NCBI GenBank assembly: GCA_003477345.1
Contig: DMTG01000220.1
Coordinates: forward strand, 1 to 6,734
DNA length: 6,734 bases
Direction: 5' to 3'
DNA from: Succinivibrionaceae bacterium
GTDB taxonomy: Bacteria; Pseudomonadota; Gammaproteobacteria; Enterobacterales; Succinivibrionaceae
Shown: positions 6,200 to 6,734 of the stretch, piece after piece
Layout of the letters: every line of letters begins with the position of its first letter
Numbering within the stretch: the first letter of the stretch is position 1
Made by a program: the position numbers and the translations under genes
The notes under the pieces: model-generated
Database searches by the model: none
Told to the model about the DNA's origin: nothing
What the model saw: only the letters and a program-made list of their open reading frames with translations

Positions 6200-6734
6200 T
6201 GAAAACTATAGACTGCTCTTTAAAAAGAGCTCTTGAACTAAAAGAAATGTCAAAAAGGATGCGCCTTGCAGGTCTAGATATGACCATGGCGACTGGTCAG
6301 CGCGGTGCACATATTGGCGGAAGCTTTTCCTGCATAGAAATACTCGCGGTCATGTATGGTGAAGTGATGAATCTATACCCGCATGATCCTGAAAATCCCA
6401 AGCGTGACCGCTTTTATCCAAGCAAAAACCACTGTACTTTAGCTCATTTTCCAGCGCTTGCTGAGGCAGGTTTTATCAGTAAGGATGAACTTGTAGAGTT
6501 TCAGAAAGACGGCGGGCGCCTTACTGGCTATCCACGCGATTTGAACGTAGGTCTTGAATACTCTGGCGGCAGTTTAGGTCAGGCACTGGGCTTTGGTATC
6601 GGAACGGCTCTTGCCTTAAAGCGCAAAAAACTTGACAGTAGAATTTTTGTGCTGATGGGGGATGGTGAGCTTAACGAAGGCTCTGTCTGGGAAGGCTTTA
6701 TGGCAGCTGCTCATTATAAGCTTGATAATCTAGT
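6199..6734 (+). CDS. Transketolase N-terminal subunit (3' end outside window)
   Basis: 178 complete codons run to the window edge with no stop. Transketolases move a two-carbon ketol group between sugars using ThDP. The protein matches the split N-terminal subunit type (usually about 270-290 residues, paired with a separate C-terminal subunit) better than full-length TktA: GAHIGGSFSCIEILAVMY (His38 as in GHPGG), RDRFYPSKNH (69-78, His78), GSLGQALG (124-131) and the ThDP/Mg motif GDGELNEGSVWEGF (154-167), then AAAHYKLDNL. Two positions are odd: SKGH is SKNH (Asn77), and GHP, whose His binds donor substrate in classical transketolases, is GYP (Tyr111). The start is supported by GGAGAG at 7 nt spacing. 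The gap of 285 bp from the SDR suggests separate control. It probably belongs to the same sugar pathway as the ThDP enzyme; a C-terminal subunit gene should follow outside the window. Confidence 0.88.
   Translation, partial: MKTIDCSLKRALELKEMSKRMRLAGLDMTMATGQRGAHIGGSFSCIEILAVMYGEVMNLYPHDPENPKRDRFYPSKNHCTLAHFPALAEAGFISKDELVEFQKDGGRLTGYPRDLNVGLEYSGGSLGQALGFGIGTALALKRKKLDSRIFVLMGDGELNEGSVWEGFMAAAHYKLDNL

Overview
This window looks like part of a surface-glycan or flagellin-glycan locus from a Gram-negative, flagellated bacterium with an AT-rich genome. The Gram-negative call rests on a KdsD/KpsF-type arabinose-5-phosphate isomerase, which belongs to Kdo synthesis. The flagellar call rests on a Maf-type (DUF115) flagellin glycosyltransferase. 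Glutamine is mostly encoded by CAG despite the low GC, which fits an AT-rich gammaproteobacterium (for example an anaerobe of the Succinivibrionaceae type) better than Campylobacter. That placement is a low-confidence inference.

Layout. Positions 1-555 (+) hold the 3' part of a kdsD-like gene: the end of the SIS domain plus two CBS domains. It converges, across a 109-bp gap, with a complete 750-residue Maf protein on the minus strand (665-2917). A 355-bp divergent intergenic region (2918-3272) follows. It carries several inverted repeats, a sigma-54-like element and a perfect TATAAT box. The plus strand then reads: a 599-residue thiamine-diphosphate (ThDP) enzyme of the acetolactate synthase type (3273-5072), a 251-residue classical short-chain dehydrogenase/reductase (5158-5913), and, after a 285-bp gap, the start of a split-type transketolase N-terminal subunit (6199 to the right edge).

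How the genes may work together. The most interesting reading is that the ThDP enzyme, the SDR and the transketolase form a carbon-chain-modifying sugar cassette. Two ThDP enzymes capable of C2-unit transfer flank an NAD(P)H-dependent reductase, next to a Maf glycosyltransferase and a Kdo-pathway gene. A precedent is yersiniose synthesis, where the ALS-like YerE adds an acetyl branch to a CDP-ketosugar and a reductase finishes it. The product here would be an unusual branched or chain-extended sugar for flagellin or another surface glycan. The transketolase has Tyr where classical transketolases have the donor-binding His of the GHP motif, which hints at a non-standard donor. None of this is proven by the window. 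No nucleotidyltransferase, sugar dehydratase or flagellin gene is visible, and the C-terminal transketolase partner would lie beyond the right edge.

No tRNA, rRNA, CRISPR array, insertion sequence or integrase was seen.
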